A DNA stretch of 64,000 nt from Flagellimonas ochracea (GTDB lineage: Bacteria > Bacteroidota > Bacteroidia > Flavobacteriales > Flavobacteriaceae), in NCBI RefSeq assembly GCF_009903685.1, contig NZ_JAAABI010000002.1:1-64000 (forward strand). The letters run 5' to 3'. A program made the translations under genes and the position numbers. The notes below the pieces were generated by a model that worked only from the letters and a program-made list of their open reading frames with translations, was not told where the DNA came from and did no database searches. Shown one piece after another: positions 43,384 through 51,482 of the stretch. How positions within the stretch are numbered: the first letter of the stretch is position 1; the number at the start of each line of letters is the position of its first letter.

Positions 43384-44163
43384 CTAAACAATGGTTTTCC
43401 CATCTGCCCATTGAACTAGGCTATCGGTGAATTTTAAAGCTATTGACCCGTAGTCTTCATCCCACGGATTGGTTTTGGTCAAAGGAAGTTCCTTCCAATT
43501 TTCAACACAGCTTTTCAAAATATCAAACAATCTAAAATCGATTTTTTTCAGTCCCTCGAGTGATTTTGGGTAGTTTACATGTCTCTTTGCATCCGCTTGA
43601 ATGGAAATATATTTAGCAATATAAAAATCAATTGCCGCTACTTGATACACATTCCTGATTTTGAAGTTTGCATTGAGCCATTTGATTTCAGATTTGGTGC
43701 ACTTATTCTCTTCATAATCCTCTATAAACTTCTTTTTATCAAAACCTAAATCCAAATAAATGGGCAACATTTTGATATGCTCAATACAGTTTCCAAAATG
43801 TTCGATCAAGTTGTCTGAGAAGAATGCATCTAAAATCGGATTTTCACTTACAAAATTTCCCAAACGGGAACCAAAGAAAATCTCATTTTGACGTAACAAA
43901 ATATGCAGCAGTTCATGGGTAAAGGAATCAATGTCAATATCATTTTCAGGTATTTGCACTAAGGAATCTTGTCCCTTGGAATACACACCATAATTTGGGT
44001 AATTAGCAACACTTATTGAGATGATGTGAGTTTTGTTCAAATCATTCCATAAGTTTTCATTTCTATGGTCTATCAACCCAAGGTTTATTGGATTCATTAC
44101 AGATAAATTAATTAAAAAAATGGCACTATAAAGTAGGACACTTAAACGAATCATTTTAAGCAT
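43384..44163 (-). CDS. Membrane-anchored HExxH metallopeptidase-like protein
   Basis: 259 residues from ATG 44163. One N-terminal membrane helix (IRLSVLLYSAIFLINLSVM) then a domain with IDSFTHELLHILLRQNEIFF (HELLH at 83-87), the zincin HExxH motif, and a downstream Glu in ENPILDAFFSD or HFGNCIEH as possible third ligand. I choose ATG 44163 because it directly follows the stop of the previous gene; the longer frame at 44205 overlaps it by 22 bp. Third gene of an overlapping three-gene unit with the pentapeptide-Mrr fusion. Not a family I recognise. Confidence 0.6.
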   Translation of the reverse strand: MLKMIRLSVLLYSAIFLINLSVMNPINLGLIDHRNENLWNDLNKTHIISISVANYPNYGVYSKGQDSLVQIPENDIDIDSFTHELLHILLRQNEIFFGSRLGNFVSENPILDAFFSDNLIEHFGNCIEHIKMLPIYLDLGFDKKKFIEDYEENKCTKSEIKWLNANFKIRNVYQVAAIDFYIAKYISIQADAKRHVNYPKSLEGLKKIDFRLFDILKSCVENWKELPLTKTNPWDEDYGSIALKFTDSLVQWADGKTIV

Positions 44164-44183
44164 CAATCTCAATTTGCAAAGTA

Positions 44184-45167
44184 TTATGTATATTCTCTTA
44201 TCCAACCCAATAACTGATTACCCTCTATAAGGCTCAAATCATTAAGTTCTTTTGCAAATACTCTAGCTTCTAATGTGTAGGTTGAAGGAGTAATCAAAAT
44301 TGCCTTTGTCGCTCTTTCTCTTAATTTAGAGGCATAAAGAGCTTTTACGGAAGAAAGTCCGACCTTTTTATTGTAAGGGGTCCTTTTCACTTCAATCAAT
44401 ACCATCTCTTTTCCTAAAACCCCTTCTTTCCAAGCCAATATATCAAATCCCGAATCCTTCCCTGATTGTGCAACTTCAGTCTTGTATTGAAAACGTTTCA
44501 ATAACTCTGCAACTATTTTCTCCAGCGTACTTGGGTTCAATTCGAATAACAATGCACTGTTTTGCTTGATATCATAAATGATTTTAGGAATGTTTTCTTT
44601 ACTATAGGAGTATCCTGAGTATTGGTTTTTTTCCATATTCAACTCCTCATTCTCAAAGAATTCTGCTCCAGTAAATTCATTTTGTATTTGTTTTGAAGAA
44701 CTGAAATTGCTCTTAATTAATTTTGAATGCGAGAAGTCTGTATTTTCGATTAATGCTTCATTAAAAGCGCAGGAATCAACTACTGAAAAGTTAAATTGAA
44801 CATCAATCAATTTACTTTTTACGAAAATGCATTTTAAGAAAGATGAATTCCTCAAATCCGCAAACGCCAGATTTGAGCCTGTAAAATTTACTCTTTCAAG
44901 GTTCAATCCACTCAAATTAAGTCTGGATAAATTCAAATTTGACAAGTCTGCGTTATCAAGATTTAAAATCCAATTTGGACTAGTTGCTCTTAGCTCCTCC
45001 AACTCCTCAATTTTTTCATTCTTCAAAAGTTCAAGTGCAATTGTATTGAAGTCTTTGGGCTTTTCATTAAAAACAATAAAGTTTGTGGCCTTATTGCCAG
45101 CCCAAATACCAGCTGCTAATAGAATTGGAGCTATTATGAAAATCAGAGCCTCAATCATGTATCTCAT
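44184..45167 (-). CDS. TM-pentapeptide repeat-Mrr nuclease fusion
   Basis: 327 residues. An N-terminal membrane helix (about 5-25), a pentapeptide-repeat region (about 71-160, a right-handed beta-helix that reads DNADLSNLNLSRLNLSGLNL and so on), a linker, and a C-terminal Mrr-like restriction endonuclease (about 205-325) with DSGFDILAWKEG (Asp242) and EMVLIEVKRTPYN (Glu259, Lys261). Mrr domains cut modified DNA, and pentapeptide helices often mimic DNA or bind partners. A membrane-tethered nuclease of this order is unusual. The start overlaps the preceding membrane gene by 17 bp. Confidence 0.8.
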   Translation of the reverse strand: MRYMIEALIFIIAPILLAAGIWAGNKATNFIVFNEKPKDFNTIALELLKNEKIEELEELRATSPNWILNLDNADLSNLNLSRLNLSGLNLERVNFTGSNLAFADLRNSSFLKCIFVKSKLIDVQFNFSVVDSCAFNEALIENTDFSHSKLIKSNFSSSKQIQNEFTGAEFFENEELNMEKNQYSGYSYSKENIPKIIYDIKQNSALLFELNPSTLEKIVAELLKRFQYKTEVAQSGKDSGFDILAWKEGVLGKEMVLIEVKRTPYNKKVGLSSVKALYASKLRERATKAILITPSTYTLEARVFAKELNDLSLIEGNQLLGWIREYT

Positions 45168-45627
45168 TTCTTAATACACTGATAATAGCTCCTATACTGT
45201 ACCCCGTTAAAAGAATGGAAATTCCAATAAGAAAATATTCATAAGCGGAAAAACAGTTGTTCAATCCAATGAATTTTTTAAGCACCTTTTGGGAGATAAC
45301 GAGGTTTACAATCCATATGCACATTTGCATGACAAATAAAAATGTATATTTCGGAGAACTCTCAAAGTTCTCTGGAACGATTATCCCATAATCTATTTCA
45401 ATCCCATAACCACTTGATTTTTTCTTTATAGTTTGAGTGGTTCTTCCCCTAAACTTAACGTTCTCTTGAATTGATAAGGAAAAGAACAATGCAGTGGCCC
45501 AAAAACAAATTGATGGCCCAATTCGAAAAAAAACAGAACTGTTTTCAAAAGCAACATACTTTACGGCAAACTCAATGACGAATAGAATAGAAGCAAGAAA
45601 GATGGCTTGGATTAAATTAGGCCTCAT
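45151..45627 (-). CDS. Four-TM membrane protein, first gene of the unit
   Basis: 158 residues with four membrane helices (about 7-25, 30-48, 90-110, 125-150) and a short cytoplasmic loop (RGRTTQTIKKKSSGYGIEID). No motif or family recognised. Its stop overlaps the start of the pentapeptide-Mrr gene, so the two are translationally coupled. Confidence 0.65.
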   Translation of the reverse strand: MRPNLIQAIFLASILFVIEFAVKYVAFENSSVFFRIGPSICFWATALFFSLSIQENVKFRGRTTQTIKKKSSGYGIEIDYGIIVPENFESSPKYTFLFVMQMCIWIVNLVISQKVLKKFIGLNNCFSAYEYFLIGISILLTGYSIGAIISVLRNEIHD

Positions 45628-45710
45628 TGAAAACTAGTGTTTTTTTAAAAATAAGTAATCTTTGGACTTATTTAAAACATTTAACTGGTAAAGCTTGAAT
45701 CACCTTATAT

Positions 45711-47300
45711 TTAAGGCTTACGAAATTTAAAAATCTCCCTTGCTTCTCTATGGATGCGTTTATAGTTTTCTTCTATTTCCTGGGCATCATATAAAAAACT
45801 TGGTTCTGGCAATTCCCTTTTAACCTTGGGGGTCCGGAACCGGACCTTTCTGTCCCTCCCATCAGCAAAGGAAATGAACTCCCCTTGGTTTAACCGAAAG
45901 AATTCATCCGAGCGTATTTTGCTTACTTCCTTCTCCCCTTTGGTGACGCGGGTGTCCCAATCCCATCTGCTGCTCTGGCTTACGCTCCTTGTCGGGCGTT
46001 TGACAATCTCGAAAAAGCGTTCGTAGTACTTGGTGGTTTCGGGGTCGTTGGCCTTGCCAAAGAACTGATACGAAAGGTTGCCCAGGATGGCGCGGCTGGC
46101 CCGCTCCCCATACATCAGGTCGTTCTGTACCTTATCCTGCATGACATACACTGTTGAAATATCATAACCACGCAGGGTGGCCGGGATGCGGTGCATGTTG
46201 AGGAGCCGGATTGTGGAGGCCTCTTCCATCAATAGAAAGGAGGGCTTTTGGCCACGAATGCTCATCTGTTTGACAATGGTATGGATGACAGTGGCGATAA
46301 CGGGGGAATAGGCGGTCTCATATTTAGGGTTGTTGACCACCGAGATGACGGCGGGGTTCTTGGGGTTGTTGATGTCCAAATCGATCTCATCGGCGGAAAG
46401 TGTCATAAAGATGCGCTGTGTACTGATCTTTTTAAGGGCATTGGCCAGGGTGCCCATCACTCCGGCTGTCTGGCGGTCGGAGGCCTTGCCCGAGATAAAG
46501 GCATCGGCCATACCCTTGGCGGTGATATCCGAGCTGAGGAACTTGATCAGGTTCTTGGTGTCCAGATATTGGTAGGCAGCAATCAGGTGGGGCAGCGTAC
46601 AGTACTGAGGATGGGAAGTCTTCAGTTTCCAGATCAGCCCGCCCAAGAGCCCTTCCACAGCATCGTTGAAGAACTTGGAGGATCCTGTGGCAAAGGTTTC
46701 CCGCTGCTCCAACAGGTTTTCCAGAAGGACACGGGAGACCTCGTTCACGCTTTCCTCGTCCACCATGTACCGGGGGGCAATGGGGTTGACCCGTTTGTGG
46801 ATGTCGTCAAAGGAGATGATATGGAAGGGGATGTCCCTTTCCTTGAAAAGTGGCCAGGCTATTTCGGAAATCTCAAAGTGCTTGTAGTCGTGGATGACCC
46901 CACAGAATTGGTGCCTTTGGAAATGCTTTAGAAACCCATACACCACGGATTCCGTTTTGCCACTCCCCGCCGAGCCGATGATGGACACTCCCCTACGGAT
47001 GTTCTGGAGCTTCAAGATTCCCGATTTGATACGGAGCCTTGCGGTATAACACCTGTCCGTCCTGCCACTGCCTGGGGAATAAATCAGCACCACCAACATA
47101 TTGACCCCTACCAGGGGCAATATAATCTTGCCCAGTGCTCCCAAGTAATGCACCTCATGCACATAAAGTAGATAGCCCAAGGCCAATATCAAAAGCATAT
47201 TGAGTCCAAAGCCATATCGGAAATAACCCAGGGAAAGATAAAACAACAGCCCACCGGTCAGGTAAAGGGCCATCAACAATACTAGGGTCTCTTGTGCCAT
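45711..47300 (-). CDS. VirD4/TraG-type coupling ATPase
   Basis: 529 residues. Two N-terminal membrane helices (about 4-30, 33-70), then an ATPase with Walker A SIIGSAGSGKTES (GSAGSGKT at 109-116) and Walker B PSFLLMEEASTI (about 345-356). It couples the relaxosome to a transfer channel. The type fits the coupling proteins of Bacteroidetes mobilisable transposons. Last gene of the operon below and noticeably GC-richer than the preceding defence stretch. No channel (VirB/Tra) genes in the window, so transfer needs helper functions. Confidence 0.9.
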   Translation of the reverse strand: MAQETLVLLMALYLTGGLLFYLSLGYFRYGFGLNMLLILALGYLLYVHEVHYLGALGKIILPLVGVNMLVVLIYSPGSGRTDRCYTARLRIKSGILKLQNIRRGVSIIGSAGSGKTESVVYGFLKHFQRHQFCGVIHDYKHFEISEIAWPLFKERDIPFHIISFDDIHKRVNPIAPRYMVDEESVNEVSRVLLENLLEQRETFATGSSKFFNDAVEGLLGGLIWKLKTSHPQYCTLPHLIAAYQYLDTKNLIKFLSSDITAKGMADAFISGKASDRQTAGVMGTLANALKKISTQRIFMTLSADEIDLDINNPKNPAVISVVNNPKYETAYSPVIATVIHTIVKQMSIRGQKPSFLLMEEASTIRLLNMHRIPATLRGYDISTVYVMQDKVQNDLMYGERASRAILGNLSYQFFGKANDPETTKYYERFFEIVKRPTRSVSQSSRWDWDTRVTKGEKEVSKIRSDEFFRLNQGEFISFADGRDRKVRFRTPKVKRELPEPSFLYDAQEIEENYKRIHREAREIFKFRKP

Positions 47301-47306
47301 AATAGT

Positions 47307-48332
47307 TTAGATTTCGATGGAAGTTGACTTTTGAGCTACCTGCATGGCCCGCTTCAGTTTATGGAAAGTCTTGACGGCCAGCTGCACCTTGTTGGCAGGG
47401 ATGTTCAGATTGGGAACGTTCAGCCCTGATTCGTTCAAAATTTTTAGGGCCAATCCCCTTTCCGATACGGGCAGCCCCGTCAGCTGGGCAAAATAGGTCG
47501 TGGGGTCCCTGACAAAGGTCTTCCGGTTCCGGTAGTGCTCGGCAAAGTTCCGGTCATAGCCAAACAATTTATCAAAGGTCTTTTCGGCGTTCTCGAAAAA
47601 CTGGTCCCGTTTGAAGCCTCGTTTTACGGTCTCGCCATTTAGTTTGGCCTCGGATTCCTTGTAGGAGCTGCCCGGGGACAGGCTGAAACGGTTCGTGACA
47701 TCCTTCCGGCTGACAATGATATGGACATGGGTCTGCAGGCCCGGCTTGGCCATCCCCTGTTTGATGGGCACCCCATCGATTTTGTGCAGGGTCTGCTCAA
47801 TCAGTTTTTCGATTTGTTTTTGGCGTTTTTTGATACTCCCTTGCAGTTCGCCTCGGTGTATCTTTCGTATCTCATTGTTCAATCGGGCAATCTCGGCCCG
47901 ATAGGGTTGGTTCTCCTTTACCTTTTTGTCAAAGCCCTTAAAAGTACGGCCATGCTCGATCTTTGCATAGTACTTGATGCTGTCCACCGAAACGGGGGTC
48001 TTTCGGTAAAAGCTGGCCGCATAGTCCTTCATCGCCTCGCGGACATACCGCCGCAACAGGGTGGGGTCATTGTTGATTGCTTTCAGTTCCCTTTGGCTCG
48101 GGTTCAAGGTCAGGGAATAGAACTTGGGCTCCCGTTTTTTGAGCTTGGCCGTATTACCGTCGATTTCGGCAATGACCTGTTCGGGGGAAATCCTGTCATT
48201 GTACTGGTCAAAGAAATGTTCCTGGAGGTCGAAAGATTTCCCCTTGTTCTCCTTTTCCAGATAGGTCACAAAATCGGCGGAACTTTGGGAAAAGGTTTGG
48301 TCCATGTGCTGACGGGTAACGGTGATATACAT
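47307..48332 (-). CDS. DUF5712-family relaxase
   Basis: 341 residues of the MobA-like DUF5712 family, a mobilisation nuclease. The N-terminus reads MYITVTRQHMDQTFSQSSADF and the metal-binding motif TDTHVH-type appears as LQTHVHIIVSRKD (about 206-218) with flanking Lys/Arg-rich helices. A charged region (KKRQKQIEKLIEQTL) lies before it and a C-terminal helix (AVKTFHKLKRAMQVAQ) after. Starts 1 bp after the BfmA/BtgA gene's stop. Different family from the E2 relaxase, so two independent mobilisation systems are present. Confidence 0.85.
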   Translation of the reverse strand: MYITVTRQHMDQTFSQSSADFVTYLEKENKGKSFDLQEHFFDQYNDRISPEQVIAEIDGNTAKLKKREPKFYSLTLNPSQRELKAINNDPTLLRRYVREAMKDYAASFYRKTPVSVDSIKYYAKIEHGRTFKGFDKKVKENQPYRAEIARLNNEIRKIHRGELQGSIKKRQKQIEKLIEQTLHKIDGVPIKQGMAKPGLQTHVHIIVSRKDVTNRFSLSPGSSYKESEAKLNGETVKRGFKRDQFFENAEKTFDKLFGYDRNFAEHYRNRKTFVRDPTTYFAQLTGLPVSERGLALKILNESGLNVPNLNIPANKVQLAVKTFHKLKRAMQVAQKSTSIEI

Positions 48333-48333
48333 C

Positions 48334-48897
48334 TTATTTCGTGTTATTGTTATAGGTTTCCTTGAGTGCTTCGAACTCTTCCATACCCATGTCCAGTTGC
48401 AGCTTCTTTTTGCCTAAACCGGTGGAGACGGCACGGATACGGGAGATCAGGTTCCCCAGATCCTTGCGGGCGGTCATCAGTTCCATCCCCGGGTGGGTCT
48501 TACTTTGGGCAGGACTGTCTTCAGGCGTGGTGAAATGGTTGTCCACATCCTGTACCTCGGTGGTTTCCTCCAGGAGTAGTTCGGGCTGGCCTTCCTCCTC
48601 TCTGGGGGTTTGCTCGAAGAGGGACAGCATCATGGCGTTGGTGGGCTTGGTCTGGTGCTTTTCCACATCCTTGATGATGGCAATCACGGCATTGATGCGC
48701 TTTTTGATATTGCCCTCCATGTCCCAAAGATTTTGCCCATAATCCACCATCGGGGAGATCTGGTAGCGGTCAAAAAAGTCCATCATGTGCTCCACGGTAT
48801 CGGTATAGGAGGCCCCATGTTTTTGACAAAAGCCCTTGAACCGTTCCACGGTCTTTCTATGGAAATTGATACTTAGAAAGGCTCCTTTTTTGTTCAT
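48334..48897 (-). CDS. BfmA/BtgA-family mobilisation protein
   Basis: 187 residues. The N-terminal ribbon-helix-helix-like segment (FLSINFHRKTVERFKGFCQK, HGASYTDTVEHMMDFFDRYQ) and acidic tail match the BfmA/BtgA relaxosome proteins of Bacteroides mobilisable elements, which bind oriT. First gene of the mob unit, directly after the 394-bp non-coding stretch with hairpins at 48898-49291. Confidence 0.85.
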   Translation of the reverse strand: MNKKGAFLSINFHRKTVERFKGFCQKHGASYTDTVEHMMDFFDRYQISPMVDYGQNLWDMEGNIKKRINAVIAIIKDVEKHQTKPTNAMMLSLFEQTPREEEGQPELLLEETTEVQDVDNHFTTPEDSPAQSKTHPGMELMTARKDLGNLISRIRAVSTGLGKKKLQLDMGMEEFEALKETYNNNTK

Positions 48898-49291
48898 TTT
48901 CTTTTGTTATGTTATAGGTTTCCCTGTTCTATGGGCCTTTCCAAAAACATTCACATAATCGGGGGTGGCAGGGCCATTCCCGATCCATTTTTGAGAGCTT
49001 TCAAGCCCCTGTTTTCAGGGGTTTGGAACTCGATAAATCATTGCAACACCGTGGAACGTGTTGCCGTCTTGCTCTTCCGAATTTTCCGCGGGCGGAAAAA
49101 TTTTCGACCCATACAGGAATTTATGGGCGTTGTTCTGCAATGGGGAACAAACGCAAAACTTTAAGAGTCCTATCAATGGATTTTTATGGGATTTTCAGTA
49201 ATCTGGTGAAACCGATGGAAATCCCGTAATGGGCATAAAAAAGCCCCTTGGATGACCAAGGGGCTTAAAAAATGGTTTTTTCTTCTTAGGG
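48898..49291. other. Non-coding stretch with hairpins; candidate oriT
   Basis: No gene. AAGCCCCTG (49003-49011) faces CAGGGGTTT (49016-49024) around loop TTTT, and TTTTCCGC (49082-49089) faces GCGGAAAA (49092-49099) around GG. Both sit upstream of the relaxosome genes, the usual site of oriT. A terminator follows at 49241-49266. Confidence 0.45.
49241..49266 (-). terminator. Terminator after RadC-like gene
   Basis: AAGCCCCTTG (49241-49250), loop GATGAC, CAAGGGGCTT (49257-49266), followed on the minus strand by a T-run. Confidence 0.92.
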
Positions 49292-49741
49292 TTAAAGTAG
49301 TCCGCTATCCGAAAAGCTGAAATACCTCCCATGCGGTGCTATAATCAGATGATCCAATACCCGGATATCAAAAAGTTCGGCGGCATTTTGTATCTTTTCT
49401 GTGAGTTCCCTATCGGCTTGGCTAGGTTTCAAGGTGCCCGCCGGATGGTTGTGCGCCAATATGATTCCCACGGAAGCCGTCTTCAACACTACCGCAAAGA
49501 GCAGCCTCACATCCACGACCGTACCCACAATCCCGCCCGTGGAGGCCTGATAGGTACCCTTGACCTTGTTGGCATTGTTCAACAGCAGTACCTTAAAGGT
49601 TTCCTGCAACCCTATGGTGTTCTTGTCCCAATGCTCGTAGAGCAATTTGGTCACCTGTTCGGAATCCGTCATCGGTTGGGAATCGATGACCCCCAGTTTT
49701 TCACAGTAGCTGACCTTTATTTCGTTAACTTCGTCTTTCAT
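49292..49741 (-). CDS. RadC-like JAB-domain protein
   Basis: 149 residues with the JAMM metal motif IILAHNHPAGTLKPSQAD (His97, His99, Ser107, Asp110), the RadC/MPN+ signature. QASTGGIVGTVVDVRL and VLDHLIIAPHGRYFSF are typical family blocks. Short, lacking the N-terminal HhH part, as in mobile-element RadC proteins. Role in DNA repair is not established; it is a common companion of mobile elements. Confidence 0.92.
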   Translation of the reverse strand: MKDEVNEIKVSYCEKLGVIDSQPMTDSEQVTKLLYEHWDKNTIGLQETFKVLLLNNANKVKGTYQASTGGIVGTVVDVRLLFAVVLKTASVGIILAHNHPAGTLKPSQADRELTEKIQNAAELFDIRVLDHLIIAPHGRYFSFSDSGLL

Positions 49742-49769
49742 TGTTGCGTTATTGAATGTTAATGATGAA

Positions 49770-49805
49770 AAAGAGGGCTCAATTTCAAAGGTTGGAGCCC
49801 TCTTT
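49770..49805 (-). terminator. Terminator after SSB gene
   Basis: AAAGAGGGCTC (49770-49780) faces GAGCCCTCTTT (49795-49805). Perfect 11-bp stem, loop 14 nt, 8 bp from the SSB stop codon. Confidence 0.88.
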
Positions 49806-49812
49806 ACTTTTT

Positions 49813-50169
49813 CTATGCATCGGTAGCATTGCCGTTCTTGCCCCCCAGCAAAAGAATCTCGTTCGCCTGAACCTCGGTCACATAGCGTTGGTTGCCATCA
49901 TCCGTGGTATAGGTACGGGTCCTGAGTTTGCCCGTTACCCCAATCTCCTTGCCCTTGGCCGTATACTTTTCGACGATGTCGGCCACCTTGCCCCAAGCTA
50001 GGACAGTATGCCAGTTGGTGTCCGTTTGTTTCTCCCCGTTGGCATCCCGGTAATGCTCATTGATCGCCATACGGAACCTTGCGACCTTTCTTCCGCTTTC
50101 CAATGTGGTCACCTTGGGATCCTCTCCCAAATGACCAATCAACTGTACATGATTCTTGATTGTACCCAT
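49813..50169 (-). CDS. ssb: Single-stranded DNA-binding protein
   Basis: 118-residue OB-fold SSB: NHVQLIGHLGEDPKVTTLES at the N-terminus, FRMAINEHYRDANGEKQ, TNWHTVLAWGKVADIVEKYT in the middle, GKLRTRTYTTDDGNQRYVTE at the end. It stops right after the OB fold with only a short tail and lacks the acidic C-terminal tip of housekeeping SSB, as is usual for element-borne copies. Confidence 0.95.
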   Translation of the reverse strand: MGTIKNHVQLIGHLGEDPKVTTLESGRKVARFRMAINEHYRDANGEKQTDTNWHTVLAWGKVADIVEKYTAKGKEIGVTGKLRTRTYTTDDGNQRYVTEVQANEILLLGGKNGNATDA

Positions 50170-50713
50170 GATTAAATGATTTAAAGATTAATAATTACCC
50201 CTTTTGGATTTCAACTGAAATTGAATTTTAAGGGGTGTTTGTTTGATTTCTTGCGTGCACAGCACAATAAAAGCGGTGGGTTTTGTCAAGACTTTTGGGA
50301 AGAAATCAGGAGGGTCTGCAACGTAGTTTTTACCAGCGGGCTAAAAACAAGGCCGTGGAAACCTTATTTCTTTCCAAAACCCGGCCTGGTCTTGACAAGT
50401 TCCATAAGGGCATTAGCCATTCTTTCAAAACCACTTGCCAGGGAGCGTATGGGAGATTAAGCGACTGCGGCAAGTGGGCTTTGAGCTAGAATGGGTTATG
50501 TCCTGCCTGTTTTTCGCTGCCCCGAAAAACAACCAGGGCCTCTTTTATTACAGACCCCTTAAAATGACCAAGGCAGCGGTTTGGTTTTAGGAATTTTCGA
50601 GCAAGCACGAAAGAAGGGCTTGCCGCAAATTCCTGCCAAAAAATCAAGGCGCTGGCTTTCTGCTTTGGAAATCCCATGTTTAAAAACAGATGGGTGGATG
50701 CATACAAAAAAGA
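50170..50713. other. Non-coding stretch between SSB and 143-aa gene
   Basis: No convincing gene; short frames on both strands have no family. AGGAATTTTCGAGCAAGC (50589-50606) faces GCTTGCCGCAAATTCCT (50618-50634), an imperfect long inverted repeat that could be a regulatory or recognition structure. Confidence 0.5.
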
Positions 50714-50738
50714 AAGCCTACCCGGTCCGGGTAGGCTT
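50714..50738 (-). terminator. Terminator after 143-aa gene
   Basis: AAGCCTACCCGG, one-base loop T, CCGGGTAGGCTT (50714-50738), with T-runs on the minus strand. Perfect 12-bp stem. Confidence 0.92.
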
Positions 50739-50758
50739 CACATTTGAAGTAGGAACCG

Positions 50759-51190
50759 TTACAGTTCAAATTGGATGATCTGTGCCTCAATTTCCTGCTT
50801 ACGATTCTCCAGGGTCTCCTGAAGTTTCGAGGTCACCAGATGGATGAAATTGGTGTTCGTAGTCCTGAACTCCAATCCGTTGGAATCTTGCAAGATGAAC
50901 TGGCTGGAGCCGTCATGGTTGTAATTGAACTTGGTAAGCTCGTTCAATTTCCCCACCAACAGCTCCCTGTTGTTGGCCAATCCCCGTAGTTTCTCAAACT
51001 TTTGGATACGGTCATCCAGATTCACCACTTCCTTGACGGGTTCCGTTTTTTGCTCTTTTGTCTCAGTCTTGACCGTTTCTCCGCTAACAGTTGTGGATTT
51101 GGCAGCTGCAGTCAATTTGTCTTTTACTTCCTTTTTTGAAGTCGTGGCGACGTTTCTGCCTTTGCTCAAAGGCTTTGTTTTTGTTTCCAT
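50759..51190 (-). CDS. Hypothetical mobile-element protein (143 aa)
   Basis: 143 residues. Lys/Thr-rich disordered N-terminus (about 1-55), then a small domain (DDRIQKFEKLRGLANNRELLV, LTKFNYNHDGSSQFILQDSNG) and a helical end. No family name known to me. Own terminator, and the module around it is typical of CTn-like elements, so probably an element core gene. Confidence 0.65.
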   Translation of the reverse strand: METKTKPLSKGRNVATTSKKEVKDKLTAAAKSTTVSGETVKTETKEQKTEPVKEVVNLDDRIQKFEKLRGLANNRELLVGKLNELTKFNYNHDGSSQFILQDSNGLEFRTTNTNFIHLVTSKLQETLENRKQEIEAQIIQFEL

Positions 51191-51482
51191 TGTAATGAAA
51201 TTTTAGATTAAACAATATTTGAGCACTGCACAAACGGAAGACAAAATTTTGTCTCAAATTTTCAAGTCAAAAATTGGGGGAGACCTTTAGGGGGTCCCGA
51301 TTTTTTGGGCAGACAAATTTGAATGCAAATATTTTGCGAGTTTATCTTCGTGATGAATATTGGTATAAATACATGACCCAAATTTTTACGGCATATTGAG
51401 ACAGAAAGGGGATAAAACGGATTCATTTCCGAATACTTGAAAACAGAAGAACTGGAGGACAAAAGGGAAGGCATGTCCAACC
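51191..51482. other. Non-coding gap
   Basis: Open frames here are short and composition-driven. No repeat, hairpin or RNA gene is evident. Confidence 0.4.

Larger units (their letters stand above)
32592..45627. mobile_element. E3: element to the right of att copy 3 (right end not found)
   Basis: An integrase begins 147 bp right of att copy 3, as in E2, and a long AT-rich stretch of defence-type genes follows. No fourth att copy and no intact tRNA-Asn are visible in the window, so the right end is unknown; the coordinate given is the last gene of the AT-rich defence stretch. The mobilisation module at 45711-54725 could belong to the same element or be a separate one. Confidence 0.5.

Noticed and set aside
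50486..50707. 73-codon minus-strand frame between SSB and the 143-aa gene
   Set aside because: It overlaps a long imperfect inverted repeat and has no domain; more likely non-coding structure.
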